Of a stretch of DNA of 64,000 bases, positions 24,079 to 35,264 are shown in pieces. The DNA is taken from contig WHVD01000212.1 of the NCBI GenBank assembly GCA_015178975.1, forward strand, positions 1-64,000, in the 5' to 3' direction. The notes below the pieces were generated by a model. The model worked only from the letters and a program-made list of their open reading frames with translations. It did no database searches and was not told the origin of the DNA. The stretch comes from Hysterangium stoloniferum (taxonomy: Eukaryota; Basidiomycota; Agaricomycetes; Hysterangiales; Hysterangiaceae). The first letter of the stretch is position 1; every line of letters starts with the position of its first letter. The position numbers and the translations under genes were made by a program.

Positions 24079-25996
24079 CCTCCTTTTGACAAACGATGTA
24101 ACGGCCAATGGACAAATTATCTAAAAAATAACCTGAGAAAGAATGATTCCAAGATAAAGCATAGCTTGAACAGTAAAAGAGAATATTCTATTTGGAAATT
24201 GAGACGCAAGTGTGAGCTGTCGAGATCTGTGCTGTACGTTGTCCCTCTGTTCTCTCGTCAAATTGCCTATGACAGTCGGCCAACTAATACAAGCATCAAT
24301 TTGTACGTTCTGTATTATTCAAAAAACTTCGAGAGAGTGATATTCTTGGTATGGAAGTAGTTACTAGCCGAATTAGATGGTGAGTGCAAGCTTTACAAGG
24401 AGTGTATGCATGGTCATTGCCAAGAATAGGACACAAAAAAAAAGAAATCTCTCTCTTCTCTGGTTGTGTTTAATATATCCCTGCCAGACAGGCTACTTGG
24501 CACACTCACTTTCAAGTTCACATATATGAGTGGTTGAGCGCTTGCATCTTCACACAGTGGAATCAGTTAGAACAAAACGTGAATGCCGAATTTTGGCTCT
24601 TAGGTGATAGAATTTTATAAAGACTTGGCTTTTTATACGCGTCAGCGAGGTATGCAGCCATGAATCGATCATCAACTGCTAGCTCGTTCCTGTCGCGATA
24701 TTAATTAGTGGCGGGTCGTGTTAACATTTTGACTTTTCAGTAGTAATCTCACCGTGATGACACTTGTGGGTCACCAATATATCTCGTGCTAGGCTATGTA
24801 GTTTTGTACAGTAGCTTAGTAATCCCAACGCTTTTTGCTTGCGTCCACGGTGTACCGACGTATACCAGGTCGGCCCTAGCAAGATGTTGATTATACTATT
24901 AATGGATACCGTTCTCCGCATGGCAAAATTCCTCGCAGTACATCTATCCGAATTGAGTCTAAATTTTAACGGCATGTGGATTTTTTCAGTGTGTAGTAGG
25001 TGACCAAGTATTCCAAATTCGGTGGCGAGTTTTCCCGATTGTCTCGATGATTATTTTATACTAATGGCATCGCTTAAATACCGTCCCCATGCACCATGCC
25101 CTCATTATGTCTTAATCACCCCTTTTCCGTCCATTTTGGCTGTTCATTCCCCTCGCTTGGGGGTATTTCAGAGCTGATAGCGTGTTTAAATACACTTCCT
25201 ATAGGTAAGTAAATGTCGTTTTCAAACATTTTTGCGACAGGGTGGCGAGAGCAGCATGCATTTTCATCCCGAACAAGTATGAAGTTTTCAAGTGGCAGCT
25301 TATGGGCGTCCGACAATAAAGTTCTGGAAACCACTAAGCCTAACCAGAGTATCTCCCTTCTATTTTATTTACCTGGCCATCTGATTATAACAGTTTTCCA
25401 CGCTTCACCAACAAGCAACGGTGGCTGAACGTACTTTAAGTAGCTATTTCAGCTTCCAATTTAATAAAAACAGAGTTGTTACGTGCGGAAAACAATGCCC
25501 CTTTAATTTGGACCCCGCATATAGAAAGAAGCCTGAGCATCGCATATGGAAAGAAACTCGAGTGAGCCACTCTGAAAAATATCAGAGAACTCCGAGACAG
25601 ACCACTTAAGCAACATATCGAATACGATGCACTATGAGGAATGGAGATAAAAGGATGGCACCACGCCAGATGACGCTTTGAAATACAGGGTTACAACCTT
25701 GATCCCAAGGAATATTATTATCCGTATTATATCATACAATCAGATCTCTGGCAATGTATTAGATCAATAAGAAGAAGCAAGACCGCCTTTTGTGATTGCC
25801 TGGAGTGTATTGTGGGTTTCGGCAAAGTCAAGGAGACCGAGCCAATGGCAGGTCTTAGGCGGCCCCGAACCCGCCACCCAGTTCCAGATGCACTGCTGCT
25901 AGATCTACTAAAGGTGGGTGGTTGCCTATGAGAGTTCATACTATTTCCACTATATCCCTTGTCCGTTGCATCACCCACCCCCCCACCCCCCCAGTA
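24079..25996. other. intergenic DNA of the right arm
   Basis: Mirror of 18736-20653. No supported gene. Short frames, for example near 25213-25428, have no recognisable family. A C-rich run (CCCACCCCCCCACCCCCCCAG) ends three bases before the inferred ATG at 25997. Confidence 0.5.
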
Positions 25997-27109
25997 ATGC
26001 CTTCCATCTTACTGAACCAACCCGATGACATCCTTTTCCTTATTCTCGAAATAACAATTGCTGAAGACATTCATAGCATATGCGCGCCAGAATCACCAGA
26101 ATCCCCGTTCCCTTCGAGAACTATGCTTGCAGTGCTCCCGAGCGTGTGCCGTACACTTCGAACATTGTCAAGAAAAACATTCTCTGAGGCATTTGAAGAG
26201 GATCTCAACAGCCCCGACAAGGAGTAGGTATTCTTTGTCATGGAGATCAACATTGGTGATTGATGTAGCCTATCTATTAGTTCACTGCTCCGTAGCATAC
26301 ATCAAGCTCTCAGGTTTCTTTGGACTATCGCACCCGTCCACCAAAGCTCGTACGAACAAGGGACCATCGATACGATTGGGAACCTTGCAAGTTCGAAGGA
26401 TGCGATAGTTCCAAATTGCAATCTGAAGCAGCTGCGTGGATTGCTCGGCATATACTGCAAGATTTCCGTTACGCATGTCAAATGCTATTCAATTGTAAAG
26501 ACAAGCTCTGTAAGTAGAGCAGTGGGGAGGAAGACACTCGAACAAGTTATGGGACCCGCAATCGTTGAAGCGTACAAGGAACAAAACAGATTCATCAAAA
26601 CGTACTCCAAAACCACAAGAGTCGCGCTTGAATATCGAAGAAGTTATTCTCTTGTCCATGATATTGGTATGATTTTTGGAAACATTCTTGGGATGCGACT
26701 TGAATGATCACTAGTCTACCTTTATTTGCGCTACGTGAAGGTTTTACTCACAGTAGTCGGGAAAAATGCTAATGAAGTACGTTGACATGACATTGATTTA
26801 CCATTATGTGGCAGTATTTATCCCAAGTCAACGCAGATTCAGATGATTTATTCGGCTCTCGATCAGTTGGATAATTCCACGGACATGCTCAGTCTCGTTG
26901 AGACAAGGACCCCCGAATTTCTTAGAGAAGTCATGAAGGTTATTGAAACAAAACTTTATATTTTCAGATTGGCTGATCTCTCCGTTTTGTAGGCGACTAA
27001 GTTCGTGTCTTTGCTTGAAATCTTCGGGGCTAAAAAGGACGGTTCCTGGTCAACGGTCCAACCGTTAGCGGAGAAACTTTACAAATCTTGGCACCCATTT
27101 GTAAATTAG
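25997..27109 (+). CDS. hypothetical spliced protein, right-arm copy
   Basis: Exon 1 (25997-26223) starts MPSILLNQPDDILFLILE, a leucine-rich start that faintly resembles an F-box but is not convincing. A 45-bp intron (26224-26268) joins it in phase to exon 2, which reads through LLRSIHQALRFLWTIAP, LKQLRGLLGIYCKISV and TLEQVMGPAIVEAYKEQNRF to SYSLVHDI near 26664. A later exon (about 26815-26937) reads IYPKSTQIQMIYSALDQLDN and on to EFLREVMK. A 54-bp intron follows, and the last exon reads ATKFVSLLEIFGAK to SWHPFVN and a stop at 27107-27109. The join between exon 2 and the IYPKS exon is unresolved. The protein seems largely helical and cytosolic, with no signal peptide. I do not recognise the family. 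Confidence 0.5.
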
Positions 27110-28553
27110 ACACGTACGGGCCAGTTGCATGCTCCATATTCAACTATTATTTATATCAACGCTAGGTCCTCCGAGTCTTGTATTCAGTACTGGAAGGCCA
27201 TCAAACTGGCATGGCTGAAGACACAGTGGCTCATACACACTCCAAGTTTGGACTGTCGTACGTACGGATGGTATCATATGTTATGATTCTCGCTTTGTTG
27301 GTTGTGAAGTTGCTTTGTTGCAAACTGTACCTGTCTCACTGCATTGCGCCTGGTATAGAATAGTGTTTGTGATTAATATTGGCTGCCACTTGAAATGTAT
27401 TAATTTCGATTCCATGGCTTCTGATTTCGTTTTGAGTCAAGGGAACTCAAATAATGGTGCTATACTTTCTAAATGACCTGGATTTATATATAATGCTAGT
27501 CTCAGGGGCCTTCGAGGGCAAGCGTACGATAATTAGTACTTTGTCACAGGTGCCGTCCTTGTAAACCTTCAGATTCCCAGTTCTAAAATACCCCATGACG
27601 ATATAACTGTTGGTAATCAACCTGAAATCCCTAGAATATTATAGAATATCTTGGAATATACTTAACATAGCTTTAGTAATACCTGTCATCCCTTCCAGAA
27701 TTTTCTTCTCTGTAGATATTTGGAACCCTCAGTAGTTCACTCATAGATAGAAGCCAAGTCATATATTCTAATGTCTACTGTGATCTACTCAAGTTCCCAA
27801 TAATAACATATCGTATAGAGCATTTAAGTTGGAAGCAGTGTCACCTTCCTACTTACTAGTGGTTTTGAATATATTACTATTAGGGACGACTTGTGACTGC
27901 CACTTAACGCTATTCATACAGATTTCGACGTAATATAGGCACATAGTATATTAGACTTGGTTACGAGTCTAGATAGCCCCCCGAACAAGCAATCCCACAC
28001 AGCCGCTGAGCTAAAATTCCTTTCCATCACTGGCATTGCCACCGCACTGCCCCAGGTTTTCCTATCATTCATTTACAGAGAAACAAGTTTAGACCTACCT
28101 TTTTTCTAGAGGGATACCTTGCTTATGAGGGAAATCCGGAACATACAGAGACAGATGCAGAGTAAAATAGTGAGATTGATATGACGAGTATGGGTAGGTA
28201 CAAGTTGTATGCTGAGAGTCCTGCCTTGACTTCTTACAATATTTCTCCCAGCTTCCCATATTTAAAATTTCACCTGCATGGAACTACATCAGGAAGAGTC
28301 TAAATGCCAATTGGGATTGTTTCATTACAAGATGCATTTATGCCTGTAAGTGCAGTTGGACCCACATGTACCACATTATGGTCACTGATGTCAATTGGAC
28401 TGATAAAAACTGAGATGTGGAGGACATCTAATGCTTTTACTCAATCAATCCTTGACAAGCTCACATCGTCAGCCGTAAGGTGAGTGTCGATCCCGCCGCC
28501 CGCCCTGACTCGCAAATCATTCTCCAGTTTAAGACCAACTGAAGCAGACCTTT
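27110..28553. other. arm end and flank without a gene
   Basis: 27110-27900 is the outer non-coding end of the right arm (mirror 16833-17622). 27901-28553 is unique flank. A short minus-strand frame at 28441-28629 reads LKLENDLRVRAGGG but has no clear start, family or partner exon, so I leave it uncalled. Confidence 0.4.
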
Positions 28554-28669
28554 TATTAGGTATAACGAGTATTGCAGAAGTAAGCGTGCGTATGAAAAAG
28601 GTGAGACAAAATGTCTCGAAAAGATGCAATGTGTTGTATTGTTCAATCTCCTCTTGAATGTACTATTAT
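28554..28669 (+). repeat. 5' LTR fragment of the copia element (left piece)
   Basis: About 116 bp matching 46625-46740 at roughly 95% by eye, including GAAAAAGGTGAGACAAAATG. The gypsy LTR begins at 28670 directly after it. Confidence 0.85.
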
Positions 28670-29310
28670 TGTGAAGGGTATGCATATATGCATAATTGGA
28701 CAGTGGATTATTATGCACATTATAGTACTATATTATCTAGTTTCTATTTCTTTTCTTTAATTCCCTATATCCTTCGAGCATACCCGTATTTCTTAGTTCG
28801 AAGTCTTGTGTATACCTATGGGCGCTCTCGGCGCCAAACGATAGACACTTCTTACCCAGCAGACACCACCTCGTAAACGACTCAGATGTCGAATAGCGAG
28901 AGGTGTCAAGGGTAACGTCTCAACTACCTATAAAGGTAGTGTTCTCTCACATACTAACAGACTTTGGACTTGAACCGCGAAGGTCGAGTTCCACTCTAAG
29001 GTCCTTGCACTCGTCAACATTATAGTCGACTCGCGCTACTATCTCTTTACTTTAGATACTCAGCTTCTCGTTGATTATCTATCTTACTTCTAGCTACGAG
29101 TTGTACCGTGAAGGTCAACTCTTCATCCTTTCATTCTAGCCGTCAAGAGCAACTGTACAGTTGCTCTTGTGATGCGTTGTGTGTCTCCCTGCTAGTACTG
29201 CCAGTCTAGTAATCTACGGTATTGTACTGAACGGTCAATACCTGCCAATAGTAGTTGAATAAACGCTATACTTCGTATATTGAACGGTAAGAATCTATTG
29301 ACTCTTCACA
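28670..29310 (+). repeat. family A LTR, 5' LTR of A3
   Basis: 641 bp, TGTGAAGGGTATGC to GACTCTTCACA. It carries the series of stem-loops typical of the family, for example AGTTG-TACCGTGAAGGT-CAACT and GTATTG-TACTGAACGGT-CAATAC. Confidence 0.93.
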
Positions 29311-29311
29311 G

Positions 29312-29329
29312 TGGTGATCTGGGCCAGAC
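29312..29329 (+). promoter_or_regulatory. primer binding site of gypsy A3
   Basis: TGGTGATCTGGGCCAGAC starts one base after the LTR. TGG at the start fits pairing with the 3' CCA of a tRNA. I cannot assign which tRNA from this window. Confidence 0.6.
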
Positions 29330-29387
29330 CGTTCTTTTCCTACGAAGAAAGATCTTATTATTGGACTACTAAAACTCGAACACGCAA

Positions 29388-32028
29388 ATGACTACGGGCA
29401 AGAACCAAACACCTAGGTCTTCATCAGCTCCGAGTAGCTCCATGCCTCGTCAAAAATCCGCTAATTTGGAACCACCCCGTAACGTCACTTTGAGGAAGTC
29501 TTCGTCGACTCTCCAAGGATCAACTCCTCTGGAGGATCCTTCCGGAGTAGTAGCGGATTTGTCAACGAACATTCCACCCGACCCACCTGAAGAACGCTCA
29601 TCACTCGGGCAGTTGAATGCCCCTGGAGCCAACGTTGAGCCTGGTTGAGCACCCTCGCCTGTTCTCAGGTTCCCTCTGAGACAGGTTATTCTCAAGCAGT
29701 TCCTCGGAGGTCATATGATTTATGCTCAGCCCATCGACTTACAATGGGATATGTACTACACCGATCGAATCTCCGAGGATCTGGTTACCCCCTTTGTAGA
29801 GGAGTACAATATGGATTATCCCATTTTACCAGTGACTGTAGCAGTGTGGTTAGGTCGTTACCAGGCGATCTTATCGGCACGAGATTTATTCACGCGACCA
29901 GGGAACCTTGAGGACTTGACCCGATCGATTCCTGAATGGTCAAACGAGGTGACTACCGCTACAGAAGGAGGAAGAAGGATTCTCAAGTGGGAGGTGTTTT
30001 CTCTATTCCTTGAAGCACTTCGTACGCATGATGATGCATTGCAGATCCTGCACGTCCTGCTCCGTGGAGACCATGTCGTGCCTAAGGTTGACTACCAGTA
30101 CATGTACATCTGCATGTTGGAGGAGTCTCTCAATGGAGTCACGCCAAATCTGCCATTTGCGTACTTCACTTTAGGGGGTCGGCTGAAGCGAAATCAAAGA
30201 AGACTCGATAAGATGGTTTTAGAGGTACTCCTCCCCTATAATGACTCGATTCAGGTCCCCAATTCGCCTATCTCCACGACTAATTCATTCGTTCGCAACC
30301 TAAATGGGTCTCCAGATACTCGTTTCCTATGTTCTCTCAATTGCCCTGTGATAATGGAGGACTTTCCGCTGGACTTGAGGATGCAGGTGATAGAACGCCT
30401 TCAAGAAAAGAGGATTGAGGTCTGTGCTCCCTTTCATCAACCTCAGCCGTGTCGACTCCTGAACACGATGGAGATAGAGAGACAAATCGCAATGGAATCT
30501 GGTCCCATGCCTTTTCAGGGAGATCCTCGCTCTCGCGTTGCATTTGAGGGAGTTTCCAACAGCCCTAACGTCGAGAACGAGGTGACCACTGTCAGAAACT
30601 GATCGGTCGCCAGCAAGGGTCGACCGTCCTTCTCTACAGTGTTCACTGAGGGTATAGCTGGCCCAGTTGCTGGTCGAAAATCGCTGAACCCAGACGGTCC
30701 CCGCCATTCTCTGCCGATCACTTCAAATCCTTTCTTGCCATCAGGAGGACCCCCTAGTGATTCATCCGGGAGTTCAAATACTTCAGACTGAGGAGGGAAC
30801 TCAGGAACGTGGGGAGCGCCACAATAGAGCGCCTAATACCCCTTTTTGAACTCCGATGCGGTCTCAAGCTAGCGTGCTTATTGATGACTTACCTAAGGAC
30901 AAGAAGATCACTCTTAACACCAGCGACCTCAAGATCAAATGGTCTGACCTCCCCGAATACAATGGAGCCCAATCCAAGGCCTTGGATTATATCATGGACA
31001 TCATGAGTCTAGCGGAGATATCAGACTCTTTGAGTGTGATGTTAGGACTTGCTCTGCCAAGACGACTCACGGGAAATGCTAAGGTCTGGTGGAGCACCCT
31101 AGACCGTGAGCATCGTACTGAATTCAGTCAATCTCATGGGTCATTTCTATGGGGCATTGTGGAAGGATTGCTTGGAACTCGCTGGCGTGAATCCTTGGCC
31201 TTAGAATGGGAAGCCATGAAATTTCGACAAGCTGGTCACGATCGTGAGACACCCGTCCACTATATCCAGCAGAGAGTTAAACTCTATCATTTCCTGTACG
31301 GGTTCCACCAGGACAGAGGAGATGAGATGTGCAGACTCATTCTCACGCTGCCTACAGAATGGCTCTATCTTCTTCAAGGACAACCCATCGACGATATCAT
31401 GAGTTTGCAGACTTATGCTAATAACCTTCAAGAAGCTCTGATTAACGCTTGGGTCCAAACACACCGGGAACGCTACAGGTTTCAGAAACCACGCGTAATG
31501 TTATCAGAGGGTCAGGAAGTGGATTTTAGAGTCACCGATGACTGCTCTTCACCTAACCATGTTCTCGTTAGTCTCACTAACGAGAGAGGCTCGACGAGAA
31601 GGACCATCCCTGACGTCGCCAATCCAATGCAGGGAAAGCGTCACAGAAAAATGTTCTTCGAGAGGAGTAACAAGAAGAGCTCGGTCAAACCCACCAAGGA
31701 ATGTTGGATATGCGGAAGTCCGGAGCATTTCAAGATAGACTGCCCCCAAGCTGGCAAGATGTCTCATTACATCTCTATCAACAAATGCTCCGCACAGGAT
31801 ATGTCGGAGGAAGCTGAGGAGCAAAGGTTATATGAAGCTGTTCATGGACTATCTATACAAGGACAAGTAAATAGCTCTGATGACGAATTGACTTTTGTTT
31901 CCATGTATGTGCCCCGAGTCGGAGACACATTAGTAAGGGGGGAGGAAAATCGAACGACTAGTGAAGCTCTTCCATCTGAAGTTTATGTATCCATACTCGC
32001 CGCAGATTTCTTCGAAAAGGGAGACTGA
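29388..32028 (+). pseudogene. gag: Gag region of gypsy A3
   Basis: The first part (29388-30602) reads as a long leader with no family I recognise, including RISEDLVTPFVEEYNMDYP and LFLEALRTHDDALQILHVLL. The second part (30856-32028) holds the capsid-like retrotransposon Gag domain (LPRRLTGNAKVWWSTL, YIQQRVKLYHFLYGF). It ends with one CCHC zinc knuckle, CWICGSPEHFKIDC, near 31704-31743. The protein would package element RNA. The N-terminal extension of about 390 residues is unusual for Ty3/gypsy Gag. Broken, few breaks. Confidence 0.82.
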
Positions 32029-34118
32029 TTGAGTGCTCATTGGCAGGACCTTGAAGGCCTGACTGAGAAGTACGGGCAGACTGGAGATTCTCACGAACAA
32101 ATCAGCTCAAACTCGCTCTGTTCGCCTGGAACTGATGTTGACACATTCCCGTTTGATCCTGGAAACCCCCCCCGACTTACTACCGTACGAGGACTCGGAT
32201 TCGGAGGACAGCGACAATGACACGGTATTGGATTCCCCTTCGAAGCATATTCCTTGTCGAAGTGAGCGCAGGAACGTAATCTTGTCCCTGTGCAAGGAAA
32301 GTAAGAGGCCTAGAATCCAATACCCTCGTCCCAGTCGAGTGATGAAGGAGGATACTACGATCCTTTATCGAAAACGGGATCCCCCCAGTGGTTATTCTAG
32401 CATAGGAGTTGCAGCGCTCCATGTTTTTGGTCATGTAGGAACTCCCGATTCACCCAAACACGTTAAAGTCTGAATGGACATGGGAGCGGATCTCTCCCTT
32501 ATATCGGAGGAATTCTACAAGGGGCTGCAGGGTGTATATAAGTTGAAACAAGGACTCAAGTTATGACTAATCCAGCTCACGGGTAACGCTAAGGTTATCG
32601 GATATGTTAATATTCCTATTTACCTGGAGGATGACAGTGGAACATTACTGAAGTTCGCGGCGGAAACCTACATCGTTAGAGGAATGACGGTGCCAATTCT
32701 TTTAGGAGAAGACTTTCATATTAATTACGAAATTGGTACTCTAAGAGATCAGCCGTTGGGATCTAGACTTATTCTCCCGGGACGACAGGGTTTTATTCCA
32801 GCCAGTTCTTCTAAGGAACCTCAACCTTTGGCCTTCACCGTCAATAAGGCCCCTTTCGGGAAGCATGCGAAGGAGCAACCCAAGCTCACCTCTCTCCCCG
32901 ATAAAGGCGTGTGTACTGAAAGAGTCGCACGAGCCTTGAAGGATTGCACTATCGATCCAGAGTCAGCCAGACTAGTGCCCATTTTTGTGGACGATCTAAA
33001 GGGCGAGGAGTGGATTGTTGAAGGAATTGTATTGCAAAACGAGGACAGTTCCATATTAGCCACATCAATCACGGCAATTTCAAGGAATAGTGTGGCAGTG
33101 CCCTTAGCCAATCCATCGCTAACCCCTAAGACTATCTGACGAGGGGAGACAATAGGGATAATTCATGACCCCGCTCGTTGGGCTCACAAGCCCAGATCAC
33201 TTGAGGAGAAAGGTTTAATGGCAGCAGGTGCGACCAAGATCACACACCTTATCAAAAGTCTCTCTCAACTTGAAGAGGACCGTCAATTCACCTCAGAGAG
33301 GCCTAAGCCATCTGTTGAACCAGAGATTGCGGACGATTTCGAACCGCCTGGTCCTAAGATGGCTGTGGTGGCTGATAATGAGCAATTTGCCTCAGAGGAC
33401 CTTCACAAGCTAGTCAACTTGGGACCAGATATACCAACAGAGGTCCTGCCACGTCTCAGATCAGTTTTGACTGAGAACGTTAAGGCTTTTGGAGTCGACG
33501 GACGGTTAGGGCAAGTGGAATGTAGAGTCCCTGTCCCCTTGAAAGAGGGCGCCCAGCCCATATCCATGCCTATGTTCCCTTCGTCCCCTGCCAATAGGAG
33601 AGTTATAGACGAGCAAATGGATACCTGGTTCGAACAGGGTGTCATTGAGCCATCTAAAAGCCCCTGGGGGGCGCCAGCCTTTGTAGTATATCGCAATGGT
33701 AAACCGCGGGTGGTCATCGACTATCGGAAACTTAATCATCTCACTGTTCCAGATGAATTCCCTTTACCACGTCAATCAGAGATCATGCAAGCGCTGTCGG
33801 GATCAAATGTTCTTTCTTCTTTCAACACGCTAGCTGGGTTTACTCAATTAGAAATGTTGGAGGACGATAAGCCCAAAACAGCCTTTAGATCTCATAGAGC
33901 GCTGTGGCAATTTAAAAGGATGCCATTCGGGCTCAGAAACTGTTAGAATACTTTGTATTGCAAGCCTTTGATGTGTTTTACGCTCGGCTATTTCGTACTT
34001 TACAGTAGCTTAGTCATCGTAAATAAAACCTTGTCCGTTTTCCTTACGCTGTCATCGAACAGGTTATGGGCCCCGCCCCGTTGCTTTAAAAGTCACACTA
34101 ATACTATCTCATCATCTT

Positions 34119-34915
34119 ATGTCTAATATCAATGCCTTACTTGTGAGTATCCCAAAATCTTGGGTGATAACTACCACGAATGGAAGTTTTCACTGTCAAT
34201 GGTTTTGCGGCATGCTGGATCATGGAGTGTTGTTAATGGTGGAACAAAGGCACCTAAGGATGAGAATAGCAAGGAGTATTTGGATTGGGCAAAGCATTCG
34301 GAGGATGGTTACACGGCAATTGGATTGACAATCGCGTCAAGCCAACAATCATATATTCGGGATTGCACCACTGGACCAGAGGCATGGCAAGTGCTTGCAA
34401 AAATCTATCAGGCAAATAATTGGGCCAATCGGATTTCGTTGAAATGCCAGCTCTATATGTACCAGCACGATGTCAAAAATCCAGTGATGGAATATGTCCA
34501 TGGCATTTTGACTCTGGCTTCGCAGCTTCGAGCGATTGGAGTCGAGTTACGTGATGAGGATGTGCCAGATGTCCTCATCTATTGTTTGGCTCCAGAATTT
34601 GGTGCGGTAGCAACTGCTCTTATGCAGCGTGTGGGATCACTTACAGTTGAAGAAATTTCCGCGGCGCTGGTAGAAGAAGAAAGCCATCTAAAAGGGCGGA
34701 AAGAAAATGAGAGTCAAATTGCCATGAAAATGAAAGTTGACTCACCAAATATGCAACAGCTGAAGAATTGCTATAGATGCAACGGCGAAGGTCACATTGC
34801 GCGTTTTTGTCCCACGCCGAGGCCGGTTGTTTCGTCTTCAAGTGGATTACCTACCAAAAACCAGGAGATCCCCACTGATAGTGCAGGGATGAGTGCTTAT
34901 ATTTTACACACTTGA
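34119..34915 (+). pseudogene. gag: copia-type Gag of the gag-only element
   Basis: Starts MSNINALLVSIPK and carries the copia Gag (UBN2-like) pattern: DNYHEWKFSLSMVL near the start, AWQVLAKIYQ, and RISLKCQLYMYQHDVKNPVM with the usual spacing. A CCHC knuckle CYRCNGEGHIARFC follows near 34770-34811. The rest of the frame is short and polar. Gag would assemble particles that carry the element RNA. At least one break is present. Confidence 0.85.
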
Positions 34916-35046
34916 AATTATCGCGTGGACTAGGAGTTGCAGGTAGAGCTCCAAGGTCCGGCAGTTGTTTGTAATCTGGGAGGTTGGGGGAATGCGTTCT
35001 AGGAGCGAGGATGCTCTGAGGTTCGGTTTGACGCCAAATGTACCAG

Positions 35047-35264
35047 ACGGGTATTGCGTCTAGTGGGCGCAGCGGGTTTCTCAAAAGTTTCGAGTGGATT
35101 CTGCGTCTAGTGGGCGCAGCAGGTTTTCATGTCAATTTTCATGTCAATTTTCGGATGGGTTTTGCATTGAGTGGGCGCAATATTTTTTGTGTTAAAATTG
35201 GTTTATTTCTTGTTTTTCGTGTGTATGGTCTTACTGCACACTTCAATGACTTGCAAAGTGGGCG
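35047..35264 (+). repeat. repeated AGTGGGCG motif leading to the 3' LTR of the gag-only element
   Basis: GCGTCTAGTGGGCGCAGC occurs twice (near 35056 and 35103), a looser TTGAGTGGGCGCAA lies near 35167, and AAAGTGGGCG lies directly before the 3' LTR at 35265, where the plus-strand primer tract is expected. The shared AGTGGGCG core suggests duplicated primer-tract-like sequence. Confidence 0.6.

Larger units (their letters stand above)
23310..27900 (+). repeat. right arm of the giant inverted repeat
   Basis: Reverse complement of 16833-21425. It holds the 3' exons of the lactonase-like gene, intergenic DNA and a plus-strand copy of the unrecognised spliced gene. Its inner edge lies within intron 4 of the lactonase gene, about 35 bp before exon 5. 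Its outer edge ends just after GGGACGACTTGTGACTGCC, the end of a small inverted-repeat element. Confidence 0.95.

Noticed and set aside
25213-25609. Small genes in the arm intergenic region
   Set aside because: Their identity between arms only reflects the duplication; no family or exon context supports them.
25997-26060. F-box domain at the start of the duplicated hypothetical gene
   Set aside because: Only a short LNQPDDILFLILE-like stretch fits; the rest of the motif is missing, so I did not name it F-box.
16833-27900. The inverted repeat as a large foldback transposon or Polinton-like element
   Set aside because: No transposase, polymerase or capsid genes and no target duplication; the arms hold ordinary host-type spliced genes.
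28441-28629. Enzyme-like fragment reading LKLENDLRVRAGGG
   Set aside because: Partly overlaps copia LTR sequence and has no flanking exons or recognisable family.
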